Origin: Alcanivorax profundi
Lineage (GTDB): Bacteria; Pseudomonadota; Gammaproteobacteria; Pseudomonadales; Alcanivoracaceae
Direction: 5' to 3'
DNA length: 64,000 nt
NCBI RefSeq assembly: GCF_003597125.1
Contig: NZ_QYYA01000002.1
Location: 434,001 to 498,000 of the forward strand
Part shown: positions 50,459 through 59,161 of the stretch, one piece after another
Layout: every line of letters starts with the position of its first letter
Numbering within the stretch: position 1 is the stretch's first letter
Notes under the pieces: model-generated
What the model was told of the DNA's origin: nothing
Database searches by the model: none
Seen by the model: only the letters and a program-made list of their open reading frames with translations
Program-made: the position numbers and the translations under genes

Positions 50459-51760
50459 TTACACGGTTTTAAGCGATATCGCACAAAGGACCCCTGCTGC
50501 TCCCATACCCCCCAGCACCACAAGCGCCCAATCATTTCCCAGCGTCGCCACCGCCGCACTGAACACACCAACCACCAGCAGCAAAACCCCGATCACGGTA
50601 TTACTGACGGCCGTGTAATCTGTTCGCTTGGTTCCCCCTGCCATATCCACCATATAGGTCTTGCGTCCGATACGAACACCTGCATGTGCGATAGCGAGAA
50701 CAAAAAATGCGCCCGGATAGAACCAGTGCACCCCATCTGGCTGCCAGCCGGATAGTGACAGCCCACCCGCGCCAAGGCATACCAGCGCCGCCAAAGCGCC
50801 ACCACGGATCATCACCGCACGACTGGAGCTGTCGGCCATGTAGCCCCACACTGTTGCACTTACTGCGCTGGCCAAGCTCGATGCCAGCACGAAGCTACCC
50901 AGCATCAGTGCCAGCTCTGACTGATCTTGAGCCAGCAGCACAAGGAAAGGGGATGCCAACGAAGAGGCCATCAACAAGGCGCGGGCAAGCACGAAACGTC
51001 GAAATGGACGATCTGTTTTCAGCAACGACAGGCTAGCCCAAGCCTCTTTAAGGGCATTACTGCCACCCTCACTGGCTCCGGGGTATTCATCCACCCGCCA
51101 GAACACCAGGGCAGCAACCAACCAGGCCACGCCGGCCCCCGCCAACAACGCACTGTAGAACAGCATGGATGGGTCGCTATCGCCGCGAAACAGCAGCAGT
51201 GTCAGCGCAAACGTCAGCGCACCGGACAAGGTGGCGGATAACCCGGTGAGGCGCCCCCGCCGTGATTTGGGGATGCACTTGCCCTGCACATCCTTCATGG
51301 CCACCGAGCAGAAGCCACGGCTAATACTGAACAGCACCAACAGGCCGATTACCCCAAGTCCCGCCTGCAAACCGTCCAGCCACCACACCACCGCTGCCAT
51401 GCCAAGCACAGCCACCCCCTGCAGAGCAGCCCCCAGCACCCAAAAGCCCTTTCGCACCGGGTAGCGGCGTACCAGGGCACCAATCATCAATTGCGGGATC
51501 AGTGACCCAGACTCACGAATCGGCACCAACAACCCCGCCAGAGAAGCAGGCGCCCCGACGGCACCGATCAACCACGCCAGCACCGTTTTCGGATTGATCA
51601 GCAGATCACCGATCTTGGTCAGGGTATTGGCACTGATGATACGAAAGAAGTTACCCGGTACCTCCCGGCAGGCCGCATCCGAAATGTCGGTACAGGTGCG
51701 GGCATCCTCATCATTGGCAACTTTCTGATAAAGGGTATCGAGCAATTTGTCGGATGCCAT
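50459..51760 (-). CDS. MFS-type transporter
   Basis: 433 aa with about 12 TM helices. The cytosolic N-terminus contains [16 protein letters not shown] loop region [19 protein letters not shown] between TM4 and TM5 is characteristic of a subgroup of uncharacterised permeases. It is divergent from metX and not in an operon with it. It ends 91 bp from the barrel gene start and may be co-transcribed with it. The substrate is unknown. Confidence 0.82.
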   Translation of the reverse strand: MASDKLLDTLYQKVANDEDARTCTDISDAACREVPGNFFRIISANTLTKIGDLLINPKTVLAWLIGAVGAPASLAGLLVPIRESGSLIPQLMIGALVRRYPVRKGFWVLGAALQGVAVLGMAAVVWWLDGLQAGLGVIGLLVLFSISRGFCSVAMKDVQGKCIPKSRRGRLTGLSATLSGALTFALTLLLFRGDSDPSMLFYSALLAGAGVAWLVAALVFWRVDEYPGASEGGSNALKEAWASLSLLKTDRPFRRFVLARALLMASSLASPFLVLLAQDQSELALMLGSFVLASSLASAVSATVWGYMADSSSRAVMIRGGALAALVCLGAGGLSLSGWQPDGVHWFYPGAFFVLAIAHAGVRIGRKTYMVDMAGGTKRTDYTAVSNTVIGVLLLVVGVFSAAVATLGNDWALVVLGGMGAAGVLCAISLKTV

Positions 51761-51881
51761 AGAAGATGGTCCCTTCCCGTTTCCACAAAGGGCCATGTTA
51801 CCACGGCCGGTTACCGGTCCTGCATTGCGCCCCCACCGGTCGAGCTTTAGACTTTGCGACAACCTATGTAAGCGAGTCATC

Positions 51882-53057
51882 ATGCCGCAAGAGATCCCCG
51901 CAGATTCCGTGGGTCTGGTGGAGCCAAAAACACACCATTTCGACACCCCGCTCGAACTGGAGTGTGGTCGAACCCTGCCGTCCTACGAACTGGTATATGA
52001 AACCTACGGCACCCTGAACCGCAACGCGTCCAACGCGGTGCTGATCTGCCATGCCTTGTCCGGTCACCATCATGCGGCGGGCTACCACAGCATGAAGGAC
52101 AAGCGTCCGGGCTGGTGGGATACCTGTATTGGTCCCGGCAAGGTGATCGATACCAACCGTTTCTTTGTGGTATGTCTGAATAATCTCGGCGGCTGCCACG
52201 GCTCCTCCGGCCCATCGGCAATCAACCCGGAAACCGGTCAGCCCTGGGGGCCGGATTTTCCCATGATGACCGTGAAGGACTGGGTGAACAGCCAGGTGCG
52301 GCTAGCCGATGTGCTGGGCATTCAGCGCTGGGCGGCGGTGATTGGTGGCAGCATGGGCGGCATGCAGGCCCTGCAATGGTCCATCGACTACCCGGACCGT
52401 CTCAGCCACGCGGTGGTGATTGCCGCGGCCCCGAAACTGTCGGCCCAGAACATTGCCTTTAACGAAGTGGCCCGCCAGTCGATTCTTACCGACCCGAATT
52501 TCCATGGCGGGCGCTACTACCTGCACGACACCTACCCACGTCAGGGCTTGATTCTGGCGCGCATGGTGGGCCATATCACCTATCTCAGTGATGATGCCAT
52601 GCGCATGAAATTTGGCCGCGACCTGCGCTCCGGCCGCTTCCACTACGGTTTTGATGTGGAGTTTCAGGTGGAATCCTACCTGCGCCACCAGGGTGAGGTG
52701 TTCTCGCGCAACTTTGACGCCAATACCTACCTGCTGATGACCAAAGCGCTGGATTACTTCGACCCGGCACGGGACTTCGAGCATTCCCTGGAAACCGCGC
52801 TCAGCAAGCCGAGCTGCAAATTCCTGGTGATGTCGTTCACTTCCGACTGGCGCTTTGCACCGGAGCGTAGCCGCGAAATTGTCGATGGCCTGGTACACGC
52901 GGGGCGCGACGTCAGCTACGCCGAGATCGACACCCCCAAGGGCCATGACGCCTTCCTGCTGGATATCCCGGAATACACCAAGCTGTTCGGGGCGTATATG
53001 CACAGAGTCGCCAACGAGATAGAACACGGCAGCACCGCGGAGTCAGACCATGCGTGA
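51882..53057 (+). CDS. metX: Homoserine O-acyltransferase MetX
   Basis: 391 aa, alpha/beta-hydrolase fold. Nucleophile Ser157 in [25 protein letters not shown] and the C-terminal catalytic His in KGHDAFLLD. It activates homoserine for methionine synthesis; whether it uses acetyl-CoA or succinyl-CoA cannot be decided from motifs I can see (proteobacterial MetX are often succinyltransferases). It overlaps metW by 8 bp, the classic metXW pair. Confidence 0.93.
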   Translation: MPQEIPADSVGLVEPKTHHFDTPLELECGRTLPSYELVYETYGTLNRNASNAVLICHALSGHHHAAGYHSMKDKRPGWWDTCIGPGKVIDTNRFFVVCLNNLGGCHGSSGPSAINPETGQPWGPDFPMMTVKDWVNSQVRLADVLGIQRWAAVIGGSMGGMQALQWSIDYPDRLSHAVVIAAAPKLSAQNIAFNEVARQSILTDPNFHGGRYYLHDTYPRQGLILARMVGHITYLSDDAMRMKFGRDLRSGRFHYGFDVEFQVESYLRHQGEVFSRNFDANTYLLMTKALDYFDPARDFEHSLETALSKPSCKFLVMSFTSDWRFAPERSREIVDGLVHAGRDVSYAEIDTPKGHDAFLLDIPEYTKLFGAYMHRVANEIEHGSTAESDHA

Positions 53058-53640
53058 TGATCTGCAACTGATCAGCCAGTGGATCCCCAAGGGCGCCACG
53101 CTGCTGGACCTCGGCTGTGGTGACGGCACCCTGCTGGCCTGGCTGGGTGAACACAAGCAGGCCCAGGGTTACGGCCTGGAGATCAATCAGGACAATCTGG
53201 CCGCCTGTTTCGAGAAAGGGGTGAATGTACTGGAGCAGGATCTGGACGGTGGGCTCGGCAACTTCCAGAACCATCGCTTTGATTATGTGGTGATGACACA
53301 AGCCCTGCAGGCGGTATTACGGCCCGACCAGATCCTCAACGAAATGGTCCGGGTCGGCCGCGAGGCGATTATCACGTTCCCCAACTTCGGCCACTGGAAG
53401 ATTCGTGCCTATCTGGGGCTCAAGGGCCGCATGCCTGTCTCCTCCGCACTGCCCTACGAGTGGTACAACACGCCCAATATTCACTTGTGCACCGTGCAGG
53501 ACTTCGAGACCCATTGTCGCAAACACGGCATTCAGATTCTCGAGCGACAGGTGATCAACCGCGAGCACCGCCGCAGCATACTGAGCAAGTGGTGGCCCAA
53601 TCTGTTCGGCGAAATTGCGATTTATCGAGTCAAGGCATAA
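53050..53640 (+). CDS. metW: Methionine biosynthesis protein MetW
   Basis: 196 aa. SAM-methyltransferase-like fold with [28 protein letters not shown] and [18 protein letters not shown], typical of MetW. It binds and stabilises MetX and is needed for its activity in related organisms. It overlaps metX. Confidence 0.94.
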   Translation: MRDDLQLISQWIPKGATLLDLGCGDGTLLAWLGEHKQAQGYGLEINQDNLAACFEKGVNVLEQDLDGGLGNFQNHRFDYVVMTQALQAVLRPDQILNEMVRVGREAIITFPNFGHWKIRAYLGLKGRMPVSSALPYEWYNTPNIHLCTVQDFETHCRKHGIQILERQVINREHRRSILSKWWPNLFGEIAIYRVKA

Positions 53641-53696
53641 AGACAGCTACGTGCTACGCAGTTAGACGCACGCAGCTAACAACGCAGGAGTTCTCC

Positions 53697-54293
53697 ATGG
53701 AAAAACTCGTTCTTGCCTCTGGCAACAAGAAAAAGCTCGCAGAACTGCAAGGGCTGCTTTCGCCACTGAATATCGAGGTGGTACCGCAGAGCGAATTCGA
53801 TGTGCCGGAAGCGGACGAAACCGGCACCACCTTTGTGGAAAACGCCATCATCAAGGCCCGCAACGCCTGCAAGCATACCGGCCTGCCCGCCATTGCCGAT
53901 GATTCCGGGATCGAAATCGATGCCCTGCGCGGTGCCCCCGGCGTGTTCTCTGCCCGTTTTGCCGGGGTCGGCGCCACCGACGCCAAGAACAACAAACTGA
54001 TGGTCGAGCTGTTATCCGATCTTCCCGACGTCAACCGGGGCGCCCGCTACGTGGCCGTGCTGGCATTGATGGAACATGAAGACGATGCCACCCCGATCCT
54101 GTGTCAGGGCACCTGGGACGGCGAAATCGTTCTGGAGCCCCAGGGGGAACAGGGCTTCGGCTATGACCCTCATTTCTTCGTTCCGGAAAAGGGTTGCACT
54201 GCAGCACAACTGGATCCGCAAGAGAAGAACGCCCTCAGCCATCGCGGCAAGGCCATGGCCGCCTTGCTCACCCAGCTGAAACGCGAGCCATAG
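53697..54293 (+). CDS. rdgB: Non-canonical purine NTP pyrophosphatase RdgB
   Basis: 198 aa. LASGNKKKLAELQ at the N-terminus, ADDSGIEIDALRGAPGVFSARFAG in the centre and GFGYDPHFF are the HAM1/RdgB signature. It hydrolyses dITP/XTP to avoid misincorporation. GCAGGAG 6 bp before the ATG. Position after metW matches Pseudomonas. Confidence 0.95.
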   Translation: MEKLVLASGNKKKLAELQGLLSPLNIEVVPQSEFDVPEADETGTTFVENAIIKARNACKHTGLPAIADDSGIEIDALRGAPGVFSARFAGVGATDAKNNKLMVELLSDLPDVNRGARYVAVLALMEHEDDATPILCQGTWDGEIVLEPQGEQGFGYDPHFFVPEKGCTAAQLDPQEKNALSHRGKAMAALLTQLKREP

Positions 54294-54377
54294 GACGACA
54301 CGGCCCGCAGCTCTCATTTTCGTTTCACGGCGAACGGGTTACCCTGACTTTCACTCCACGCCACAAGGAGCTGTGCC

Positions 54378-55055
54378 GTGTCTTTACGTGTCATCGTCAC
54401 CCTGCTGAGCCTTCCGGCGCCACTGTTTGCCGCTGGCCTGCAGGGCAGCCTGCAAACCCAGTGGCAGAGCCAATATATTTCCGAAGGTCGCGACAATCTG
54501 GATGGCAGCAGCCTCTATAGCGTCGGCGGCGATCTGGTGATGGCGGATATCGCTGCCGGAGTCTGGCAAGCCTGGGAGGCCGGCGGCGACTACCGCGAAA
54601 ACACCCTCTACGCCGAATACGCCCCCTATTTCGGAGAGTGGAACCCCTACCTGAATGTCAGCTACCTGCAGTTCCACCCTCAGGATCCCGACGATGTCGA
54701 GGTCGGCATCGGCGTATCGCGCAGGCTGACTACGCTGATCCGGCTGGCTCTGGACAGCACCTGGAGCAAGCAGGCCAGCGGTCGTTTTTACGCCCTCTCT
54801 GCCATCGCCGAAACACCACTATGGGAAACCGTGATCGTGGACCTGCGGCTTACCCAGACCTATGACGATGGCTATGCCAGTGAGGCCAACGACGGACTCA
54901 ACAATCTTGAGGCCGGATTGCAGCTCACCTGGAACGCCATCGAAGGACTGAGTTTCTACGCCGGCTGGCAGCACAGCTGGGCCGGCGAAGACGTTCGCCG
55001 CGATGGCGGCCAGGATGAAAGCTGGGGGCAAATCGGGGTAATGGGCTACTTCTGA
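54378..55055 (+). CDS. TorF-family putative outer-membrane porin
   Basis: 225 aa with a GTG start and AAGGAG 7 bp upstream. Signal peptide (1-18, cut after LFA), mature AGLQGSLQTQWQSQYISEGRDNL typical of the TorF/Gcw_chp family, even beta-strand pattern, and C-terminal GQIGVMGYF. It forms an outer-membrane barrel of unknown substrate. The stop overlaps the convergent yaiI-like gene by 10 bp. Confidence 0.8.
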   Translation: MSLRVIVTLLSLPAPLFAAGLQGSLQTQWQSQYISEGRDNLDGSSLYSVGGDLVMADIAAGVWQAWEAGGDYRENTLYAEYAPYFGEWNPYLNVSYLQFHPQDPDDVEVGIGVSRRLTTLIRLALDSTWSKQASGRFYALSAIAETPLWETVIVDLRLTQTYDDGYASEANDGLNNLEAGLQLTWNAIEGLSFYAGWQHSWAGEDVRRDGGQDESWGQIGVMGYF

Positions 55056-55501
55056 GTCCGGTGACGTGCCAACCAACGATCCAGTGCATTGGCGAACCGC
55101 CCCTTGTCCTGGGCGGAATAGCTTTTCGGACCACCGGTTTCCATCCCGGCTGAGCGCATCTCTTCCATGAAGTCCCGCATGTTCAGGCGCTCGCGCACGG
55201 TATCCTTGTCGAGCCAGTGCCCCCGGGGCGTCACGGCCTCTGCGCCCTTCGCCACTACCTCCGCAGCGAGGGGGATATCCTGGGTGACCACCAGATCCCC
55301 CGGTTCACATCGGCGGACAATTTCGTTATCTGCCACATCAAACCCCTGCCCCACCTGAATGGAGCGGATCAGCGCCGACCTCGGCACCGCAATGGCCTGG
55401 TTGGCCACCAGGGTGCACGGCACCTGCACCCGCTGCGCTGCTTTGAACAAGACCTCTTTCACCGGCCTCGGACAGGCATCGGCATCAACCCAGATATGCA
55501 T
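55046..55501 (-). CDS. YaiI/YqxD family (UPF0178) protein
   Basis: 151 aa PIN-like fold. MHIWVDADACPRPVKEVLFKAA and GDLVVTQDIPLAAEVV with the acidic residues of a PIN nuclease. Function unproven; a nuclease role is suggested by fold. The start abuts the first heptad repeat element. Confidence 0.92.
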   Translation of the reverse strand: MHIWVDADACPRPVKEVLFKAAQRVQVPCTLVANQAIAVPRSALIRSIQVGQGFDVADNEIVRRCEPGDLVVTQDIPLAAEVVAKGAEAVTPRGHWLDKDTVRERLNMRDFMEEMRSAGMETGGPKSYSAQDKGRFANALDRWLARHRTQK

Positions 55502-55507
55502 AAAAAG

Positions 55508-55632
55508 CAGTTAATAGTTAACAGTGAATAGTGAACAGCGAAGGCAAAACACACACTTCGCCCGGACGGTTTGCTACCATACCCCAAGCCGGTGAATTTA
55601 GCTGTTCACTGTTAACTATTCACTGTTAACTG
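55508..55632. repeat. Inverted heptad-repeat element, copy 1
   Basis: Left array 55508-55542: five 7-bp units (CAGTTAA, TAGTTAA, CAGTGAA, TAGTGAA, CAGCGAA). Right array 55598-55632: five units in inverted orientation (TTAGCTG, TTCACTG, TTAACTA, TTCACTG, TTAACTG). A 55-bp core between them holds TGCTACCATACC (55572-55583). It fills the divergent promoter region of the yaiI-like gene and hemW. Confidence 0.8.
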
Positions 55633-55638
55633 ACCTCC

Positions 55639-56787
55639 ATGCCTCTCACCCCTCCCCCCCTCTCCCTTTACATCCACACGCCCTGGTGCGTGCGCAAGTG
55701 TCCGTATTGTGATTTCAATTCCCATGAGCGCGGAGAATTGCCTGAAGAGGCCTATTTGCAGGCCTTGCTGGTGGACCTGGAGCAGGATCTGCAACTGGCA
55801 GGGGAGCGGCCGGTAGAGACGGTGTTTATTGGTGGGGGAACCCCCAGTTTGATGTCGCCCGCGTTTTACCGGGAGCTGTTTGCCGGTATCCGTGCCCGCC
55901 TGCCTCTGTCCGAGCATGCCGAGATCACCCTGGAGGCCAACCCCGGCACCACAGAGGCCGCCCGTTTTGAGGGCTTCCGGGAAGCGGGCATCAATCGGCT
56001 GTCCATCGGGGTGCAGAGTTTCAACAACGGTCACCTCCAGGCACTGGGGCGTATCCACGATGCCAGTGCCGCGGTGCGTGCCGCCACACAAGCCCGGGCG
56101 GCCGGCTTCGACAATCTGAATCTGGATATCATGCACGCCTTGCCCGGCCAGAGTCAGGCGCAGGCGCTGTCCGACCTGGAACAGGCCATTGCTCTGCAGC
56201 CTACTCATCTAAGCTGGTATGAGCTCACCATCGAACCCAACACGGTCTTTTACCGCTCGCCGCCACAGCAACCGGACGGCGACAGCATGGCCGACACCGA
56301 GGAGGCCGGTTTCGCCCTGTTGGCCAGGCACAATTATCACCGTTACGAGGTGTCCGCCTTTGCACGACCGGGCCTTGAATGCCGCCACAACCGCAATTAC
56401 TGGGAATTTGGTGACTACCTGGGGATCGGTGCCGGGGCTCACAGCAAGCTCACCAAGGCAGCGGATAATGCCATTCTGCGCTTCCAGAAAACCCGTAAAC
56501 CGGAAGATTACCTCGCCGACCCGGCCCAAAGTCGTCGCCAGTTACAGCCTGTGACCGGTGCTGATCGTTCATTTGAGGCACTACTTAACGGATTACGCCT
56601 CACCGGTGGCATATCGTTACAGGTGATAGCGGACAGGACGGGGGTGAATACGGCAGAATGGGAAGGCTTATTGGGGGATTTGCAATACCGGGGGCTCATT
56701 GCCATGGAGCAAGGTCATATCAAATGCACCCGTACCGGTTTGCAACATCTGAATGGAGTGCTGGAAACCCTCGCCAATACGCTGTGA
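55639..56787 (+). CDS. hemW: Radical SAM heme chaperone HemW
   Basis: 382 aa. Radical SAM cluster CVRKCPYC (Cys17, Cys21, Cys24), FIGGGTPSL, RLSIGVQSFN and GIGAGAHSK. HemW binds heme and delivers it to respiratory proteins; the older name was anaerobic coproporphyrinogen oxidase-like. The start codon lies 6 bp after the heptad array; CTGACCTCC before it offers no clear Shine-Dalgarno. Confidence 0.94.
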   Translation: MPLTPPPLSLYIHTPWCVRKCPYCDFNSHERGELPEEAYLQALLVDLEQDLQLAGERPVETVFIGGGTPSLMSPAFYRELFAGIRARLPLSEHAEITLEANPGTTEAARFEGFREAGINRLSIGVQSFNNGHLQALGRIHDASAAVRAATQARAAGFDNLNLDIMHALPGQSQAQALSDLEQAIALQPTHLSWYELTIEPNTVFYRSPPQQPDGDSMADTEEAGFALLARHNYHRYEVSAFARPGLECRHNRNYWEFGDYLGIGAGAHSKLTKAADNAILRFQKTRKPEDYLADPAQSRRQLQPVTGADRSFEALLNGLRLTGGISLQVIADRTGVNTAEWEGLLGDLQYRGLIAMEQGHIKCTRTGLQHLNGVLETLANTL

Positions 56788-56852
56788 ATGGCGCTTGCGT
56801 ATTAGTGCCCGGGTAACCACACTAGTCATACGGACAAGACAAGAATTTCACC

Positions 56853-57626
56853 ATGATTAAAACTCGAAGCGGGCGCGAACAGGCCCTTGCAGAACGCGAA
56901 CAACTGTTTATTGAAGCCACACGGCAGCAGCTGTGCAACGAGGGCCTGCTGGGTATCCAGATGGCCGCCATTGCGCGTAGCTGCAACTTCGCTACCGGCA
57001 CGCTATACCACCACTTCGCCTCCAAGGAAGACCTGCTCATGGCGGTCTGTACGGAGCTTACTGCTACTCGACGCGAGTATTTCAAGCGGGTCGCGGACTC
57101 TTCCCTTAGCAGCCGCGACAAAATGATGGGCTTCTCCGTGGCTTTTGCCCTGTTTGCCCAACACCATCCTGAGCACTTCCGGCTCGAGCAATACGTCATG
57201 ACCGATGTGGTCTGGCAGGCCGCTTCGACCCATCGCCGTGATCAGCTTCTGGAAGCACACCAGCCCATCGGTCGCATGGTCGAAGGCGTTGTGCAGGAAG
57301 CAATGGACAACGGCGAACTCGAAAGCCACGGGAATGCGCCGTTGACGTTCAGCGTTGGCCTGTGGGCCATGACGATTGGCATGCACACCCTGATTCATGC
57401 CGAAGGCATTCTCAACATGTATGCCCTGAACGATCCTTACCGGATGTTGCTGCGACACGTGCAGCTGCAACTCAATGCCATGCAATGGCAGCCGCTCGCC
57501 GAGAACCCTTTCGACGATGCTGCACTGAACAGCAAGGTATCAGAGCTGTGCAATGCGCTGTTTGGCGACCTCTGTAGCGACAAGAGCGGCTGCCTGAACC
57601 TGGACAGCGACCGCGCCTGCGGCTGA
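56853..57626 (+). CDS. TetR-family transcriptional regulator
   Basis: 257 aa. N-terminal HTH IQMAAIARSCNFATGTLYHHFASKEDLLM (~35-63). The C-terminal ligand domain is longer than average (~190 aa), with several Met/His/Cys, ending in a Cys-containing tail (CSDKSGCLNLDSDRACG). Target unknown. It follows hemW by 65 bp and ends in a shared terminator. Confidence 0.9.
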   Translation: MIKTRSGREQALAEREQLFIEATRQQLCNEGLLGIQMAAIARSCNFATGTLYHHFASKEDLLMAVCTELTATRREYFKRVADSSLSSRDKMMGFSVAFALFAQHHPEHFRLEQYVMTDVVWQAASTHRRDQLLEAHQPIGRMVEGVVQEAMDNGELESHGNAPLTFSVGLWAMTIGMHTLIHAEGILNMYALNDPYRMLLRHVQLQLNAMQWQPLAENPFDDAALNSKVSELCNALFGDLCSDKSGCLNLDSDRACG

Positions 57627-57654
57627 TTGGCAAACGCCTTTTGACGCAAGCCAC

Positions 57655-57686
57655 AAAAAAGCCCGGCATATGCCGGGCTTTTTTTA
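57655..57686. terminator. Bidirectional intrinsic terminator
   Basis: GCCCGGC-ATAT-GCCGGGC with A-run before and T-run after, between the convergent tetR-like gene and the exported protein gene. Confidence 0.92.
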
Positions 57687-57706
57687 TTTCAGCGTGGCTC
57701 GCCAAA

Positions 57707-58081
57707 TTAATCTGCGCTGGCAACATCCTCAGACGCATCACGGGTCGCCTTTTCCGCCCTCAGACTTTCATGCTGGGCTGGCGTACAGCCAAGGCAACGC
57801 ACAAAGGTGTTTTTGCCAGGATTCATCACCAGCACTTCCCCTGCCTCTCCGGCGTTCCCTCCGAGCAGGCTGAAGGGCAAAGTCACCACAAACAACCCAG
57901 CCCCAACGACGGTGGAGGCAAGCAATACCGGGCGGGCGATAATGGTGTCGGCAATCATCGCGATTTCCCCCGGACGATCTCCCGCCATGGTGCCAGCCAC
58001 AGCCGGCATGGGAGCCATTGCGGTGAGCATCATGGTGGCGGCGAGTGCAGATGCCACTACCGGGCGCTTTGCTCGCTTCAT
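57707..58081 (-). CDS. Exported hypothetical protein
   Basis: 124 aa. Signal peptide (1-29, cut after AVAG), then a single hydrophobic segment (VLLASTVVGAGLFVVTLPFSLLGG) and a tail with CLGC. This family (RPVLLASTVVG...NAGEAGEVLVMNPGKNTFVRCLG) is widespread in pseudomonads and sometimes called multidrug transporter without evidence. GAGGGACTGACC precedes the ATG. Function unknown. Confidence 0.7.
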   Translation of the reverse strand: MKRAKRPVVASALAATMMLTAMAPMPAVAGTMAGDRPGEIAMIADTIIARPVLLASTVVGAGLFVVTLPFSLLGGNAGEAGEVLVMNPGKNTFVRCLGCTPAQHESLRAEKATRDASEDVASAD

Positions 58082-58217
58082 GGTCAGTCCCTCTTGCGTT
58101 CTTATAGTTAAAGTATCGCTGACATTGTTTCAGCTAAGTCGTTAATATTCCGACAATTGCATCACAATCTACACCTTTGCACCAAGCCCGGCAATACGGA
58201 AATTGTTCAATCGTTGA

Positions 58218-59027
58218 TCAGCGCTGACATTGCGGGCAATAACTGGTGCTACGCTGTCCGTGGCGATCTGCCTTGAGCACGGTTTTGCATTGAATGCACG
58301 GCTGCCCGGCCCGCCCATATACCCGTAGCGACTGGGCAAAATAGCCCGGCTGCCCGTCTGCCCGGGTAAAATCCCGCAGTGTGGTACCGCCCGCTTCAAT
58401 GGCCTTCGCCAACACCGCTTTAATGGCTTCAGCCAGGCGATCATAACGCTCTCTGGATACCCTTCCTGCCGCCCTGGAGGGATGTATACCCGCCAGGAAC
58501 AGGCTTTCCTGCGCATAGATATTGCCCACACCCACCACCGTGGCGTTATCCATAATGAAACTTTTCACCGCGACCTTGCGGCCACGGGAGCGGTCAAACA
58601 GCCGCTCGCCCGTGAAGTCGTCCCCCAACGGCTCCGGCCCCAGTTTCTCCAGCAGCGGGTGATCTGCCGCGCCCGCCTGAAACAGCACCGTGCCAAACCG
58701 GCGAGGATCATTGAACCGCAACACCTTGCCGTCATCGAGTCGCAAGTCCACATGATCATGCTTGCGCAGCGGGGTCCCCGCTTCCACTACCCGCAAGGTG
58801 CCAGACATCCCCAGATGGATCAGCAACTGCCCTTCGGCCAGCTGTATCAGCAGGTACTTGGCTCGCCGCTTCAGCCCCAGCACCGGGCAGTCTTTCAGCG
58901 CATACAGGGCCTCGCTGACCGGCCAGCGCAACCGCGCCTCACGCACATCCACACCCCGCAACACCCGCCCCTCAAGATGAGGACGGATACCCTGCAGGGT
59001 GGTTTCAACTTCGGGTAATTCAGGCAT
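58218..59027 (-). CDS. mutM: Formamidopyrimidine-DNA glycosylase MutM/Fpg
   Basis: 269 aa. PELPEVET (catalytic Pro at position 2 and Glu), [14 protein letters not shown], and the C-terminal zinc finger CIQC...CPQC are intact. It removes 8-oxoguanine and nicks abasic sites. The start is 9 bp from the second heptad element, which it shares with the divergent hyuA-like gene. Confidence 0.96.
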   Translation of the reverse strand: MPELPEVETTLQGIRPHLEGRVLRGVDVREARLRWPVSEALYALKDCPVLGLKRRAKYLLIQLAEGQLLIHLGMSGTLRVVEAGTPLRKHDHVDLRLDDGKVLRFNDPRRFGTVLFQAGAADHPLLEKLGPEPLGDDFTGERLFDRSRGRKVAVKSFIMDNATVVGVGNIYAQESLFLAGIHPSRAAGRVSRERYDRLAEAIKAVLAKAIEAGGTTLRDFTRADGQPGYFAQSLRVYGRAGQPCIQCKTVLKADRHGQRSTSYCPQCQR

Positions 59028-59035
59028 GGCAAAAG

Positions 59036-59159
59036 CAGTGAACAATGAATAGTTAACAGTGAATAGCTAGCATCCACTCGCTTCCGGTATGGTAGCATCA
59101 CGAAGGTTCGCCGTTAGCCCTGTTTTCGCTGTTCACTGTTAACTATTCACTGTTCACTT
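59036..59159. repeat. Inverted heptad-repeat element, copy 2
   Basis: Left array 59036-59070: CAGTGAA, CAATGAA, TAGTTAA, CAGTGAA, TAGCTAG. Right array 59125-59159: TTCGCTG, TTCACTG, TTAACTA, TTCACTG, TTCACTT. The 54-bp core has GGTATGGTAGCA (59086-59097), the reverse complement of the copy 1 core motif. It again occupies a divergent promoter region (mutM/hyuA-like). Confidence 0.8.
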
Positions 59160-59161
59160 TT

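Noticed and set aside
49757-51760. Barrel and MFS genes as firm members of the RiPP cluster
   Set aside because: They lie on the opposite strand with no shared promoter or overlap; membership is possible but unsupported.
55508-59159. Heptad arrays considered as a CRISPR or VNTR locus
   Set aside because: Units are only 7 bp, contiguous without spacers, and arranged as mirrored arrays; no cas genes nearby.
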